From the NCBI RefSeq assembly GCF_028009165.1, contig NC_079246.1, forward strand, positions 2,418,001 through 2,482,000: DNA of 64,000 bases, in the 5' to 3' direction. Shown in pieces: positions 10,141 through 21,056 of the stretch. Both the position numbers and the translations under genes were made by a program. The DNA comes from Akanthomyces muscarius (lineage: Eukaryota; Ascomycota; Sordariomycetes; Hypocreales; Cordycipitaceae). The notes beneath the pieces are model-generated. The model had not been told where the DNA came from, made no database searches, and saw nothing but the letters and a program-made list of their open reading frames with translations. Each line of letters starts with the position of its first letter. Positions within the stretch are counted from its first letter, which is position 1.

Positions 10141-11183
10141 ATGTCATCAAAACACAAATACGCGCTGCTCGAGTCCGCAGCGGCAGTTCACCCTCACGAG
10201 GTCAACGCTCACTGGTGGCGCCGGCTTCGTTTAACAGCCTACCTCATTGTACCCATCATCACTAGCATTGGAAGCTTTCTGCTTGGTGTTCATATCTCAG
10301 AGTCCCGATCAGTATGCACTGAAGGGGCTGCTTGCTGGTGTAAGTCGCCGTGAGATTCTCTACATAGGTACGCAACTAACAAGTCGACAGCTGCTGAGCT
10401 GGCGGCGATGGAAAGGCGGCCTGTACAATTTTCTGGCGCCTTTAATTTCACGAATCGATATCGCGCGCCACCCAGCGATGTACTAGATGAGGAATGGAAT
10501 CGATTTACGCACCATGGTGAGTCGTTGAGAACCACTCGGCTTCGCAGATCACTGATTCCAGGCGCAACAACAGCGTTAATCGACGGCACCGCTTCGTTAA
10601 TAGCAGTCACCGCGAATGATATTATGAAAGCGAATCTAACTGCGGACAGCAGACTCTTCGACAGCACAGTAGAGTACGGGCAGGTGAACGGCGGTGGCCA
10701 TATGGCAACGTTGGAGATGTTCCACCAGCTGCACTGTTTGGTAAGTTGCATTGCCTCTTTGCGTAGAGAAAAAATATCACCCACACTAACAATAGCAGAA
10801 TATGCTGCGAAAGGCCGTTCATAGTGATTACTATGAGAAGATAGGTCAAGCGGGCTCTCGCTCAGACAAAATGGCCACGCATCTTGGTATGGTGCCTCCA
10901 GTCATCACAGTCCATGGATCGCGTGCTCCTGATGAACTAACATTGCCCAGACCACTGCATCGAAATCTTGCGCCAGGTCATCACCTGCTATGGCGACACT
11001 GGTTTAATTACCTACCACTGGGTACAGGGAAATCCAGTACCTTATCCAGACTTTAGCACATGGCACCAGTGTCGGGATCCTGAAGAGATGCTGGCCTGGG
11101 CAAAGGAGCGCGAGGCCCCAATCCAGGTCAAAGTTGATAAAGCATTCTTTCCGAACGTCTTCGAGCTGGAGGAAGCCCCATAG
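10141..11183 (+). CDS. UstYa/DUF3328 family oxidase 3 of the RiPP-like cluster
   Basis: Third UstYa-type protein. Exons 10141-10339, 10391-10516, 10562-10740, 10799-10886 and 10951-11183 give 274 residues with all phases closing. The N-terminus is cytosolic and contains HPHEVNAHWWRRL. One membrane segment follows at about residues 30-50 (YLIVPIITSIGSFLLGVHI). Exon 2 carries the conserved PPSDVLDEEWNRF block. Exon 3 ends with HMATLEMFHQLHCL, the first HxxHC motif. The second, HLDHC, is split by the last intron in phase 1, as in the two paralogues, and is followed by IEILRQVITC and YHWVQGNPVPYPDFSTW. Likely acts with UstYa 1 and 2 on a secreted core peptide. UstYa proteins often work as pairs, so three may mean successive or heteromeric steps; this is inference. 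Confidence 0.88.
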
Positions 11184-12272
11184 TGGCGTAGGTAATACTG
11201 CACAGGTAGTCTGTTAGCCACATCATTCTGAAGAAGCTTCATTCGCTCGCGGCCACTCTTTGCCCATTTGTCTCGGGATTTGGGTGCCGCGCAACGGCGC
11301 CACCTCCGCTTCGGACCGGGCCGGTCACACACCGTCACATGGGGCGAGATGCTATCGCGACTTTGCGCGAGTCCTCGTGTCCCCCACAACAGTCTTGCAG
11401 GGAACCGTAACCCCTGCAGCCTGGTTTTCAACGCGAGTTATCGGACCCTTCTCTTCGGAATGGAAGCCACAATGGTCGAGAACAGGGTCGATCCACTGCC
11501 CTACAGGAAAATCGACTGGGGCAGTGACATACTCCGCCGACGGACCGGTGTCGTGAATTGGAGGCGTTGCAATCAGGCCAGGCGACCAGGAAGGCGCTGG
11601 AGCTGAAATGTCTCTTTCTGGAAGGTCAGCATTTTGTTAAACATCGCGTGATTTTTCCGCACAGTGCGAGGTTCAAAAGTCCCAGTGGCAGCTTTCCATT
11701 GCTCCAGGCGCTCAACACGAAGCCGATGTGCTGCGCGAACAAGCCGAGATTACGCCCGCGCAGCCAGCTTCACACACCGAAAAAAAAAAAGCATCCAACC
11801 CGGCAGGGCTATCGCATAGCTAGGTGCTATTCTCCCACATGCCATTAACCCTGTTATCTCATAACGGTCTGAGCTAGTCGTTGCTTCCGCTTGATCGCTT
11901 GGAGCAGCAGTGCTGAGCACCAGTCCACTCACATTGGTGCCTGGTAATCTACTCTCACAGCTCACCAACCATTTCGGAGCTCTACAAATGTGCTGAGATA
12001 CCATATCAAGCATCTGCACGTTAAATCTTCGTACTGCATTATATCTCGGGGTTAGTCAGAAAACATGGAGAACGAACTCGCGCACGAAAACGTGGAGTTC
12101 GACTACCAACGGCAAGGACATTCATAATCATTAGTTCAAAAATGAATTCGAGGCTGATGTATGATACAGAGTCCCTCCATGGCTTGCAGTGGTAATAAAG
12201 GCTGCCCAGCAAGGGCGAATACAAACATACCTCGTCATTCTTTCCTGCTTTGGCACGAGCTTCCAGTTCCTC
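11184..12272. other. Intergenic, 5' flank of the ABC transporter
   Basis: About 1.1 kb with only short, low-quality ORFs. The missing 5' exon or exons of the transporter may lie here. I could not find a first exon that splices in phase with the open frame beginning after the in-frame stop at 12162. An acceptor-like TTGCAG ends at 12189. Confidence 0.45.
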
Positions 12273-15200
12273 ATGGGTCAAACCAAGCACAAAATCCAGA
12301 AGACTAACAGCCGAGTCCCTTATGAGCTGCTGAACAATGTGTTGAGAGTTGCAAGCTGCGTCTCACTTTATCTGACACCACTGGCGCTGGAGAAGTTTTC
12401 GTCCACTGTTGTTGCTTTGGCGTACATCTCAATCTTGGGAATTGCGAAGATGCAGTCTAACTCGGCCAATGCCAGTCACTTGCTCCAACAGACGGTGCTA
12501 CTCTCCATGACAACACTCGCTCTCATGTTTGCAACCCACTTCTTGCCGCTTCTCGTCATAGGCAGCACCGCCCAGCCCAGCACTAGAGCGCTTGCTAGCA
12601 CTGTCTTGTTGTTTCTGTCTATTTTCGTCACCTCCATTACACCCAGGGACTGGATAGTACCCGTTGGCGCTTCAGAAGCAACCAAAAAAGGACCGTCTCA
12701 AGAAGAGACTGCCAGCTGGTTGGATTACTGGTGCACATTTGGACGCCTGACTCCTCTCATCGCCAGGGGCTGGGATGGACAAATTACATCGAAGGATCTT
12801 GCTTCTCTACCATGGGACTACCAACCCAGTGTACTTCTTCAAAGAATCAGACAGCTCCGACATAAGCACCACTCAACGGCAAGGACGTTGTTCGCTTTTC
12901 TCTGGTTCGACCTCTCAATCGCTGCAGTCTCAGCATCGATGTTTTTCGTCACGGAGCTCATCAAGCCCCTAGGCATGTATTATCTTCTCGATTATCTTGG
13001 CAATCCTGCAGATGCTGTATTTCAGCCATATATCTGGCTCTTTGTCATCATGGTTGGTAAGCTGTTTGGTACCATTGTGCAGCAGCAGCTGGCCTTCCAC
13101 TCTGGCCGGGCTTCTCTCAAACTCCAAATTGCCTTGACAGGTGAGATTTACAGTCACACGATGCAGTCTCGGCAGCTAGACCACGATTTTCTGAGCAGCT
13201 CAGGCTTGAAAGACGCCAAGCGTTCCTCAACAGGTCTCCTCACCAACCTCATGTCGACTGACATCAAGACCATCATGCAAGGCAGAATTCTCATCATGGT
13301 CATATTTGGTGGGCCTGTAGGTGGGATCATCGGTCTTGTTAGCCTGTATAAAATTATCGGCTGGCCATGTCTTGTTGGACTGGCGATTACTCTGCTTGGC
13401 ACACCAATCACTGCTTGGATTTCCAACTATGCATCGGATGCGGAAGAAAAAGCCAAAGACTCCCAAGATACTCGAGTATCGCTTTCAACAGAATATTTCC
13501 GATCTATAAAAATTGTTAAATATTTTGGATGGGAAGATGTAGTCGCAGAGCAGATGGAAAAGTCTCGAGATGAGGAGCAGAGCCATCTTTGGAACGTGGC
13601 GCTCTTCTCTACTGCCTCGACAGATGTAGCCTACATGATTCCATCGCTTGCACTCGTTGTCGTTTTCGCGCTCTATGCTGGCGTCCAAGGCAACCCCATG
13701 ACAGCATCTGTGGCCTTCATCACCATTGATCTGATGGAAATCGTCCGCGACAATACGACCGTCGTCTCTGTGGTAGGGAGAATGGTTCCAAAACTTCGAC
13801 TTTCCATGAAGCGCATCGACCGCTACATTGCTGCCGCTTCGCCAAAGCACACATTCCCCGAGGGCAGGTTGATCGTTAAAAACGCGACATTTCAGCGCAC
13901 GGCTTCTGCCGACTTTAGACTGCGTGATATTTCAGTCGACTTTGTGCACGCCGGGCTGAATGTCGTGGTTGGGCCTAGCGGCAGTGGCAAGACGTCGCTT
14001 CTGCTCTCGATTCTGGGCGAAACTGTGTTGGAAGATGGAAAGGTCACCAAGCCACGGGACGTAGCGTTTGCATCCCAGAGCCCGTGGCTACAGGCAAGAT
14101 CTTTACGCGATAACATTCTCTTCACGTCTACCTACAACGCCACCAAATATCGCCAGGTCATCAAAGCGTGCTGCCTCGATGTCGATCTGGAAGAGCTGAC
14201 AGGAGGAGATGAGACAAACATTGGCGAGAATGGACAGCTTCTTTCTGGTGTGTATAAACTATTTCATACTTTCTTCGTCGCTTCATTTGTCTTCTTGGTT
14301 ATTCTAATCCTTGGCAGGGGGGCAAAGAGCCAGAGTTTCGCTAGCTAGGGCCTTGCTCAGCGACGCACCGCTGCTTCTCCTGGACGACATCTTTTCTGCG
14401 CTTGATAGCACCACTGCAATCTCTCTATGGAACAATGTATTTTGCAGCTCGCTTCTAAAAGGCAGAACTATCGTTCTTGTAACGCAGCTTCCTTGGATCG
14501 CGGCAGAAGGCGATTGCGTCGTGACTATGGAGAACGGTCGCGCGACGACGGAGAAAAGGACTGTCACACGGAGTCCCAATTCCGTGACAGGTGCTGCAAA
14601 CCGAGAGGCTGCAAAACATCTTGCACAGACAGAGACAAGCATGGAAAAAACTGGCTCGGCCCCGGAGGATGAATGTGACGAAGAAGTGGCAACTTTACAG
14701 GCGCGTCACCCAGGGCGTTTTCAGTGTAAGTCATATCATGCTGTCTCTTTCGAGTTTACTAACCATGTCAGGGATGGAATACATTGGCTATTTTGGTAAC
14801 TTGTTTACCATTGCACTTACAATGTCCACCTTGGTCATTTTTATTCTCACCGGCATGGCTACTGATCTCTGGCTCACGTCGTGGGTCGACATTGAGGACA
14901 CCCAGTCAAACCCGCACACGGCTTACCACCTGGGAATTTACATTTTTCTCTCATTATTCACAACTTTCAGTGAGGGAATCACAAACCTAGCTTTTATGCG
15001 TGGAAGTTGGGTCTCAGCTCGCAAGCTCCATTCGTTGTTTGTTCATGCTGTTCTGAATACTTCCATCGGTTGGCTGGAGAAGACGTCCATCGGTGGCATC
15101 ATGGGCCGCCTCTCATCTGACCTCGACTCTCTGGATCAAAACACCTCGGAGCCTTTGAGGGAGTTTCTTGACGAAGCTTTTAAAGCCATCATGATGCTTG

Positions 15201-16637
15201 GCGCCATCACAGGTATTTTGCCGCTCATTGCCGCGCCGGCCATTGTACTATCGATGGTCGGCGCCCTTGTTGGGGAGGTGTATAGCCGCGCTATCAAGAT
15301 GGTCAAGAATATCGCATCGTCTACGCAGGCACCCGTCATCTCGAGACTCTCTGAGACCATTGACGGTATGGCTGTGATTCGCGCACGCAGCGACAATGTC
15401 CAGTTCGCTTTTGATGAGACTATTTTTGGGTTGCTTCACAACTCGGCACGGGCCGCAGCCGCGCAGAGGGACTGTGACCAATGGCTTAAGTTCCGCATGT
15501 CCCTTCTTTCGGCACTCATTAATGTCGTTGCTGGCATTCTGGCCCTGCGGGCGAGTGGACATATTTCAGCAGGTCTTGTCGGATTCTCGCTCGCCCAGGC
15601 GTCGTCTCTCAGCAACGGGCTTCTGCGACTCGTGTTCAAGCTGAACGAGCTAAATCTGTCCATGCAGTCTGTATGACAACACATCTTTTGATTCATGATG
15701 TTGCGCGTGCTAACATTCCCTGCTAGTTCCAGCGTGTCAAGGAGTATTGTCATCTCCCACCGGAGGAGGAGCCAGGCTCCAGAAAAACGGGAACTCTTAG
15801 TCTCAGTCCGTCCTGGCCACAGTCGTCTCAGGTTGAATTCCGGAACGTCACTGTTCGCTATTCCCCAGATGGCGCTGACGTTCTAAAGAAAGTCAGCTTC
15901 TCCTTTGATGCTGGCGAGCGAAACGCCATTGTCGGCCGCACAGGCAGTGGTAAATCTACCGTATGTACCACTCTACACACTCGACTGCCCGTCTTCAACT
16001 CAAAACCCTACAGGTGATTTTGTCTATCCTCGGCTTCACACACATTGTCGCGGGTAAGATTCTCTACGACGGAGTAGACATTGCCACCGTGCCTCGCAGG
16101 AGACTTAGACAAGCCATTGGCATGGTCCCGCAAGACGCGCTGCTCTTCCAAGGCACCGTCCGTATGAACCTCGATCCATCTAACACCATCCCTGACTCTG
16201 ATCTCAACGAATTTCTCTCCATGTGTGCATCGCTCAACGCCATGAAGAGCCAAGCCGAAAACGATTCCTTGCAAAGTGATTTGATGCTAGACACACCGGT
16301 CAGCCCAGGCGGAAACAATTTCTCGCACGGGCAAAGACAGGTGCTCTCGCTATGCCGAGCAATGGTGCGCAAGAATAAACTCACGTTGCTGGACGAAGCG
16401 ACGTCGAGCGTGGACATGGGCACGGATAGCGCCATCCAGGGTATTCTCCGCGCCCAGCTGAGCGGTGGGCAGCATGGCTTGATTACGGTCGCCCATAGAC
16501 TCAAGACGGTGTTAGACTATGACAAGGTTGTGGTTATGGGCTTTGGCAAGGTGCTGGAGATGGGAAGCCCGACGGAGCTCCTGGATTCCAAGTGCAAGTT
16601 TTATGACATGATGGAGCATAGTGGTGGCGCCGAGTAG
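12273..16637 (+). CDS. ABCC (MRP-type) multidrug ABC transporter, 5' end uncertain
   Basis: Full ABC exporter of the MRP/ABCC type, probably for export or self-protection against the cluster product. Exons 12273-14247, 14318-14725, 14772-15670, 15727-15960 and 16014-16637 give 1379 residues from the first in-frame ATG. The frame is open upstream to a stop at 12162, so a 5' exon carrying more of the N-terminal TMD0 may be missing. In order: partial TMD0, linker, TMD1, NBD1 with Walker A GPSGSGKTSLL (about residue 566), signature LSGGQRARVSLARA interrupted by intron 1, Walker B LLLLDDIFSALD, acidic linker, TMD2, NBD2 with Walker A GRTGSGKST (about 1164), signature FSHGQRQ and Walker B LTLLDEATSS. 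The NBD1 Asp in place of Glu after Walker B is the usual ABCC asymmetry. Co-oriented with UstYa 3. Confidence 0.85.
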
Positions 16638-17094
16638 GCGAACACACTTGAGTCTTCTGAAACGCTGAAAGCCATTGTCTCTTTAACAATGCATAACAAG
16701 CACCTCGAGTGAAGAAGAGGCTTGAGAGTGCGACGGTTTCAAGTGAACTCGTTTAACTTTTGTGCGCATACTACGACGAACGCCTCGAGTGAGACGCTCG
16801 CAATATATATCTCATCTACACAGATGGAACCCACACCGCATGACCTCAACCGAGGCATTGACATTTTACACAACTGAACTGTCAAATTTTCTATAGCATA
16901 CTCAGCGCAGGTCCTCGAGTGAGGCATAGGCATCCTCATCCAACTGCGGATTGTCACATATTACATAGCGTAGCATAACTATTATTATCACCTCGAGTGA
17001 GGTTGTCAAGTCGTATTACGCAGAATAATGCAGATAAAAGTCTATCGTGTATGTCATGGTCCAAATTAGTGTCTTTCGACAAGTCCAGCAGCCC
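16638..17094. other. Convergent intergenic with spaced 10-mer repeats
   Basis: The 3' flanks of the ABC transporter and the GDPD gene. It holds four copies of CCTCGAGTGA (separate entry) and is otherwise AT-rich with no ORF. Confidence 0.6.
16703..17000. repeat. Four dispersed copies of CCTCGAGTGA
   Basis: Exact 10-base copies begin at 16703, 16783, 16913 and 16991, with spacings of 80, 130 and 78. The last two sit in short hairpins in which CCTC pairs with GAGG across a GAGT loop. The core CTCGAG is palindromic. Seen directly; meaning unknown. Confidence 0.85.
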
Positions 17095-18498
17095 CTACTG
17101 GATCTTGCGCTTCATCACGTCAGGCAGCGTATCCAGCCTCTTCGAAAACCTCCGAACGGCCTGCAGCACCACCCACAGCAGCGTAAACTTTGCCGCCTCC
17201 CACCCGTCGCCCCATCCGCTCCTCACACAGCTGACCAGCCCCAGCCGTGGCCTCTCGCGCTTCCCGTCCAGCTCGTCCTCCCACCGTTCGCACGCCGCGC
17301 GGAACTGTCTCGGGTCGTCCGTGATGACGGCGTCCAGCACCCGCGCCGAGGACACCACGTCCTTGCCGCCCTGGTGGTCCCGGACCAGGTTTCGGTCCAG
17401 CAGCCACCACATCCAGTTATCCTGGTTGACGGTCCACGTCATGACGGGCGCGGCGGGGACCATGGGGTGAGCACCACGCGCATGCCGCAGGAAGCGCCGG
17501 CCCAGCAGGCCGGATAGGGTGGAAAAGTGCAGGCTGAAGCCGAGGTTGGGAATGGCGGTGCCAAAATGCTGCGAGTAGGAGCGTGACCAGGAAATGTGCG
17601 AGAGGGGAAACGTGGGAAGGAGACGCCGTGCTGTGGTAATGTATGTGGCCTGTGTTTTCAGGTTAGTTCGGCCTCGTAGATTAAAACACAAAACGGCAAG
17701 TTCTTGATACGCAAAGGTGGTATACGTACGTTCCAGCAGCCGAGGAGGATACGCTCCTCCCATGGTACAGGACCTTTGACCGAGTCCAAGACTTGCCTCA
17801 TGCTGGATAGAAGCTGATCCGCATCGTCGTCAATCTACAAGATTAGCTTCGGTGCTCTAGAAAAACCAAGGGGGAGGGTTGTATCTGATATACCTTGATA
17901 TCGAGCACGCACCACGTCTTCTGCATGCCGTCCTCTGCTAGCAGTCCCAAGACGTCACTCAACCGCGGCATCCCAACATGTGGCGACCTCAAGCTCCTCA
18001 GAGTCGAAATATACTCCCAGTCACAGTCGGCAATCTTCTTTGCTACGCCATAGCAGCGTTTCAAAGTGGCGTCCTGTTTTCCCGCTCCATCGGTCAGCGA
18101 AACAGCTTATATAAAGAATACGGGATAAGCAATCACATGTGACATGACGACAACGCCGTCCCGGGTTAGGTGCACGTCCGTCTCAATACCGTGCGCGCCG
18201 GCCTGCACCGCCGCGCGCATGCCCTCGAGGCTGTTCTCCGGCCACTGCGCCTTGTACCCCCGGTGAGCGACCGTCTGCGGGAGGAGACGGGCCGGGTCTC
18301 TGGCGGAGGGGATGGCGGCCGCGAACGGCGCTGTCAATTTAAATCAGCGACATTCTCTTGTCTTTTCTTCTTTCTCTCTAGACTCTACACATCTCCAACT
18401 CGTTGAGATGGGCACCGCGGGGTTTGGCAAAGAGCCGAGGTTAGGATGGGAGGAGACGTACCGTCCGGAAGGTCATCAAATAATGAGGCGGGATCCAT
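17095..18498 (-). CDS. Glycerophosphodiester phosphodiesterase family protein (Pgc1-like)
   Basis: GDPD-fold phospholipase. The yeast relative Pgc1 degrades phosphatidylglycerol at mitochondria and lipid droplets. Exons (minus) 18462-18498, 18137-18330, 17894-18073, 17730-17834 and 17095-17649 give 356 residues. The catalytic and metal-binding motifs are in order: [12 protein letters not shown] (near residue 35), [12 protein letters not shown], and the His of VVMSHD, which spans intron 2. WCVLDIK matches the conserved strand before the next metal ligand. Two C-terminal stretches (WWLLDRNLV and [13 protein letters not shown]) could associate with membrane, as in Pgc1. The start ([12 protein letters not shown]) lies in a 37-base first exon. 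It converges on the ABC transporter. Substrate choice (PG or glycerophosphodiesters) is not settled by sequence. Confidence 0.85.
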
Positions 18499-19521
18499 GT
18501 TGGGTCGTGGTTTTACATGTGTAGATGGAAATCGAAATACTCAACGAGTTATCCGTCAAACGTATTATGTAGGTGCGTGCTTGAGTGCCTGATCTCCGCC
18601 CCGGTCGCCTCCCGGAGATAGCGCAGCACGGAGTCTCCGATTCTACCGCAACCCCACCAAAGTCCGCCCACGTTCAGACGAGGCCGGCCAGCATGATTAC
18701 CACGTCATCAACTACATGCTCATGGCTGAGCATTAAACTCAAGAGGCCTTTCTCGTTTAATCTGTGCACTCTTCGTCAAACGAGGTGGCACGTTGCCCTG
18801 TAAAGATGATGATGGGTAAGGCGTGCTGCAAATCCGCCGGTTGGATAGCCCAATCCCGTAGAGTTGGTGTTTCCCACAACAATAGGCTGTTAAAGGAGAT
18901 AGAGGCGGTATTGCTAGCGGAGATTCTTGCTCGTTCAGGTAGGATGATGAGATACTAGGATGTCTTCCAAGTGATGGATGACCTTGTAATACGCTGGTAT
19001 AGTAGGCAGTAGTGGCCCGCGACTTGCTGCATGATTCACACATATTTCGAGCGGCAATAATAGAGACGATCTTTCAACGTCCAGTGGCCGTGAGCTTTCT
19101 TCCTATCCCGATGTATAGACAGCGGTTCCCTGAAAGATATGACCGCAACCTTCCTCGCAGTCCTCTTTCGCGCCGTCTACAATCCCCGGCATACATTTAG
19201 TTGAAGCATTTGCATGCCGTTTGTGGCATTAACTTGCCAGTGAGATAGATTCAATCTTGAGAAGCAGCAACACAAGGCGAGCAGCCCCTGGATACTGCAC
19301 ACCGGGATTTGAGTGTTGCCATCGTGCAACGTAAGACTGGCCACTGGACATAGCCGCATGCCTCGCCTCGGGCTTCTTGAGACGTGATACATGTGGCAGA
19401 ATCACAATGCAAAGAGTGCGTCTGGCCCGGTCCTCGTACCAGATCAGAATAGATTCTTAGGTGTCTATCGCTGCTCCGCCCAGATCCTTTCGCTCCAAGC
19501 CAGCTCTTCACCTATAACAAG
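18499..19521. other. Intergenic, GDPD and small Cys-rich gene promoters
   Basis: About 1 kb between divergent genes. I see only short overlapping ORFs with no family resemblance, and no RNA gene I can support. Confidence 0.5.
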
Positions 19522-19782
19522 ATGTTTCGTCAACGCGCTACTTGTACGCAATACTACATTCACTCCACGTGCGGTCACGATTTGGATGTTGAGTTTGTCA
19601 AGTGCCCTACCCATGCTACCAAGGAAGAGTTGCGCTGCCCTACTGGCGTGTGGAAGCGGATGCAGGCCAAGTTTTCTACGCATAAATGCCGAGCATGCTT
19701 GAGAAGTGATACCTGGTGCGTTTCTGCCTACAAACTATATTTTACACCAGCTAATAGTGCTATATTTAGCATCCAGACATGA
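19522..19782 (+). CDS. Small Cys-rich hypothetical protein
   Basis: An unrecognised small protein in a style common in filamentous ascomycetes: a short N-terminus followed by paired Cys/His (CTQYYIHSTCGHD, VKCPTH, RCPTG, CRACLRS), which suggests metal binding. The unspliced ORF has 86 residues. An alternative intron (donor GTGCGT at about 19718, acceptor ATTTAG just before CATCCAGACATGA) would replace the hydrophobic end by a short tail with one more Cys (DTCIQT) and give about 68 residues. I favour the spliced form because it extends the Cys pattern. There is no signal peptide, so it is probably intracellular. Function unknown. Confidence 0.55.
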   Translation: MFRQRATCTQYYIHSTCGHDLDVEFVKCPTHATKEELRCPTGVWKRMQAKFSTHKCRACLRSDTWCVSAYKLYFTPANSAIFSIQT

Positions 19783-19872
19783 GCAAAAAGGGGACCATGC
19801 GAAGCCATGAGCGAACTGGTATTGTGGCAGGATAGTGCTGGAGATGAGGCCGTACTGGCGACCTGGTCATGG

Positions 19873-20703
19873 CTATGTTTCTATATCCCATGGTGCTCCT
19901 AGCCCTGATTGATCGGATAGCCCTTTATAAAGATTCTGTTTTTCCTTCTCTGCGAGTTTCTCCCAATCAGTCGTCTCATCCCGCAATCTCGACGCTTCAA
20001 AGTCAATAAATTTGGGCCCATCCTTTGTCATGATGATATTATACTTGTTCATATCGCCGTGGATGACGCCCACTTCATGCAGATCACGCAGTGCCTCAGA
20101 ACACGCCACGTAGTCGTCGGTTGATTCGGGATAGTGTCCGACCAGTTCCTCGGTGATGAAGCCAACCACGCGATCGTGCGTGTCCTCGTAAACGTATCCA
20201 ACCAGTGCAGGTGACACGGCAGAGCCGCACAGCCTATGATACACCTTTACTTCCCGCTCCAGTGCCCTGACTTCAAATTCGAACCTTGCGAGTTTCACAT
20301 ACACCTCGGCGCCTCGGGCTAGGCAGTGTCGGGTCCGCGCCTTGACATTGTATTCGCGCTTCAAGTTTAAAACGTCGAACAGGCCGTAGCAGCCGTGTAT
20401 GGATGCTGGAGACATAGAGTGCGGCTGAAACGCGTCAACATCGATTTGTAGAGTAGAAGCGGCATTCATCGTAATCGTGAGCGTCTTCCAGTCGGGGCGT
20501 CGCCATTCATCAAGCTTCGAGAGGAGTCGTATGATACCAGGGCCATATGTACGATTGTCCTCTGCGAGAAACTCGGTCGTTGATACGTGGACGTAGACTA
20601 CCGTCGCACGGCCGCCGATGTAGCGGCGAATTCTGTAGAGGGGATCGTCTGGGAGCGAATCAATGTCCAATACTGTGCCTTGCGGTCCGGCCACTGCTGC
20701 CAT
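19873..20703 (-). CDS. Protein kinase-fold (APH/RIO-like) phosphotransferase
   Basis: Single-exon, 276 residues. The C-terminal half shows a small-molecule kinase fold: KLARFEFEVRALEREVKVYHRL (helix C region), then FITEELVGHYPES (hinge), the catalytic loop HGDMNKYNIIMT (HxD...N) and the metal motif FIDFEAS (DFE in place of DFG). The N-terminal 110 residues (DDPLYRIRRYIGGRATVVYV...) form an extra domain seen in fungal-specific kinase-like families. Some relatives are misannotated as alpha-galactosidase A precursors. The substrate is unknown. Start choice: first Met, MAAVAGPQGTVLDID. Its 3' end lies beside the small Cys-rich gene. Confidence 0.75.
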   Translation of the reverse strand: MAAVAGPQGTVLDIDSLPDDPLYRIRRYIGGRATVVYVHVSTTEFLAEDNRTYGPGIIRLLSKLDEWRRPDWKTLTITMNAASTLQIDVDAFQPHSMSPASIHGCYGLFDVLNLKREYNVKARTRHCLARGAEVYVKLARFEFEVRALEREVKVYHRLCGSAVSPALVGYVYEDTHDRVVGFITEELVGHYPESTDDYVACSEALRDLHEVGVIHGDMNKYNIIMTKDGPKFIDFEASRLRDETTDWEKLAEKEKQNLYKGLSDQSGLGAPWDIET

Positions 20704-21056
20704 CGTTTCGACGCTAATACTGTGTCGTATATTATTAGGTATGCTTTACTTTTGCGTATGCATGAGCAAACGGGACGGAAAGGCGACGGCGGAAGAGCGG
20801 ACGAGCTGAGTACCGCACTGTGCGTTTCAAGCAACACGCTCGCACGATCACACCAAGTACAGATTCAGGCGAAAAAATAGATGGCATTATCCTGAGCTTC
20901 GATAAATAACCGGTAAACGAAAAAGATATAAAAATTGCATCAACTCCAGCAACCATACCCAAGTAAAACAAAGACCAGCCCATAATCGCTCCATTCATAT
21001 ACAGCGCCTCCCGTAAAACAAAATTCGTTATCATCCAGAGAAACTAAGATTTCGGA
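20704..21056. other. Intergenic between kinase-like gene and facB
   Basis: The 3' flank of facB and 5' flank of the kinase-like gene, both minus strand. A hydrophobic minus ORF at 20735-21034 has no family features and lies where a 3' UTR is expected. Confidence 0.5.

Noticed and set aside
11268..11848. ORFs after UstYa 3 as another cluster gene or precursor
   Set aside because: No signal peptide, Kex2 repeats, UstYa motif or splice-compatible partner exon.
14591..14725. Alternative frame in the ABC transporter linker (VTKKWQLYRRVTQGVF)
   Set aside because: It looks family-like, but only the other frame closes the splice phase at the GTAAGT donor of 14726, so no frameshift is needed.
20735..21034. 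Hydrophobic minus-strand ORF next to facB
   Set aside because: It lies in the expected 3' UTR of facB and has no conserved motif; the hydrophobic run is probably chance from AT-rich DNA.
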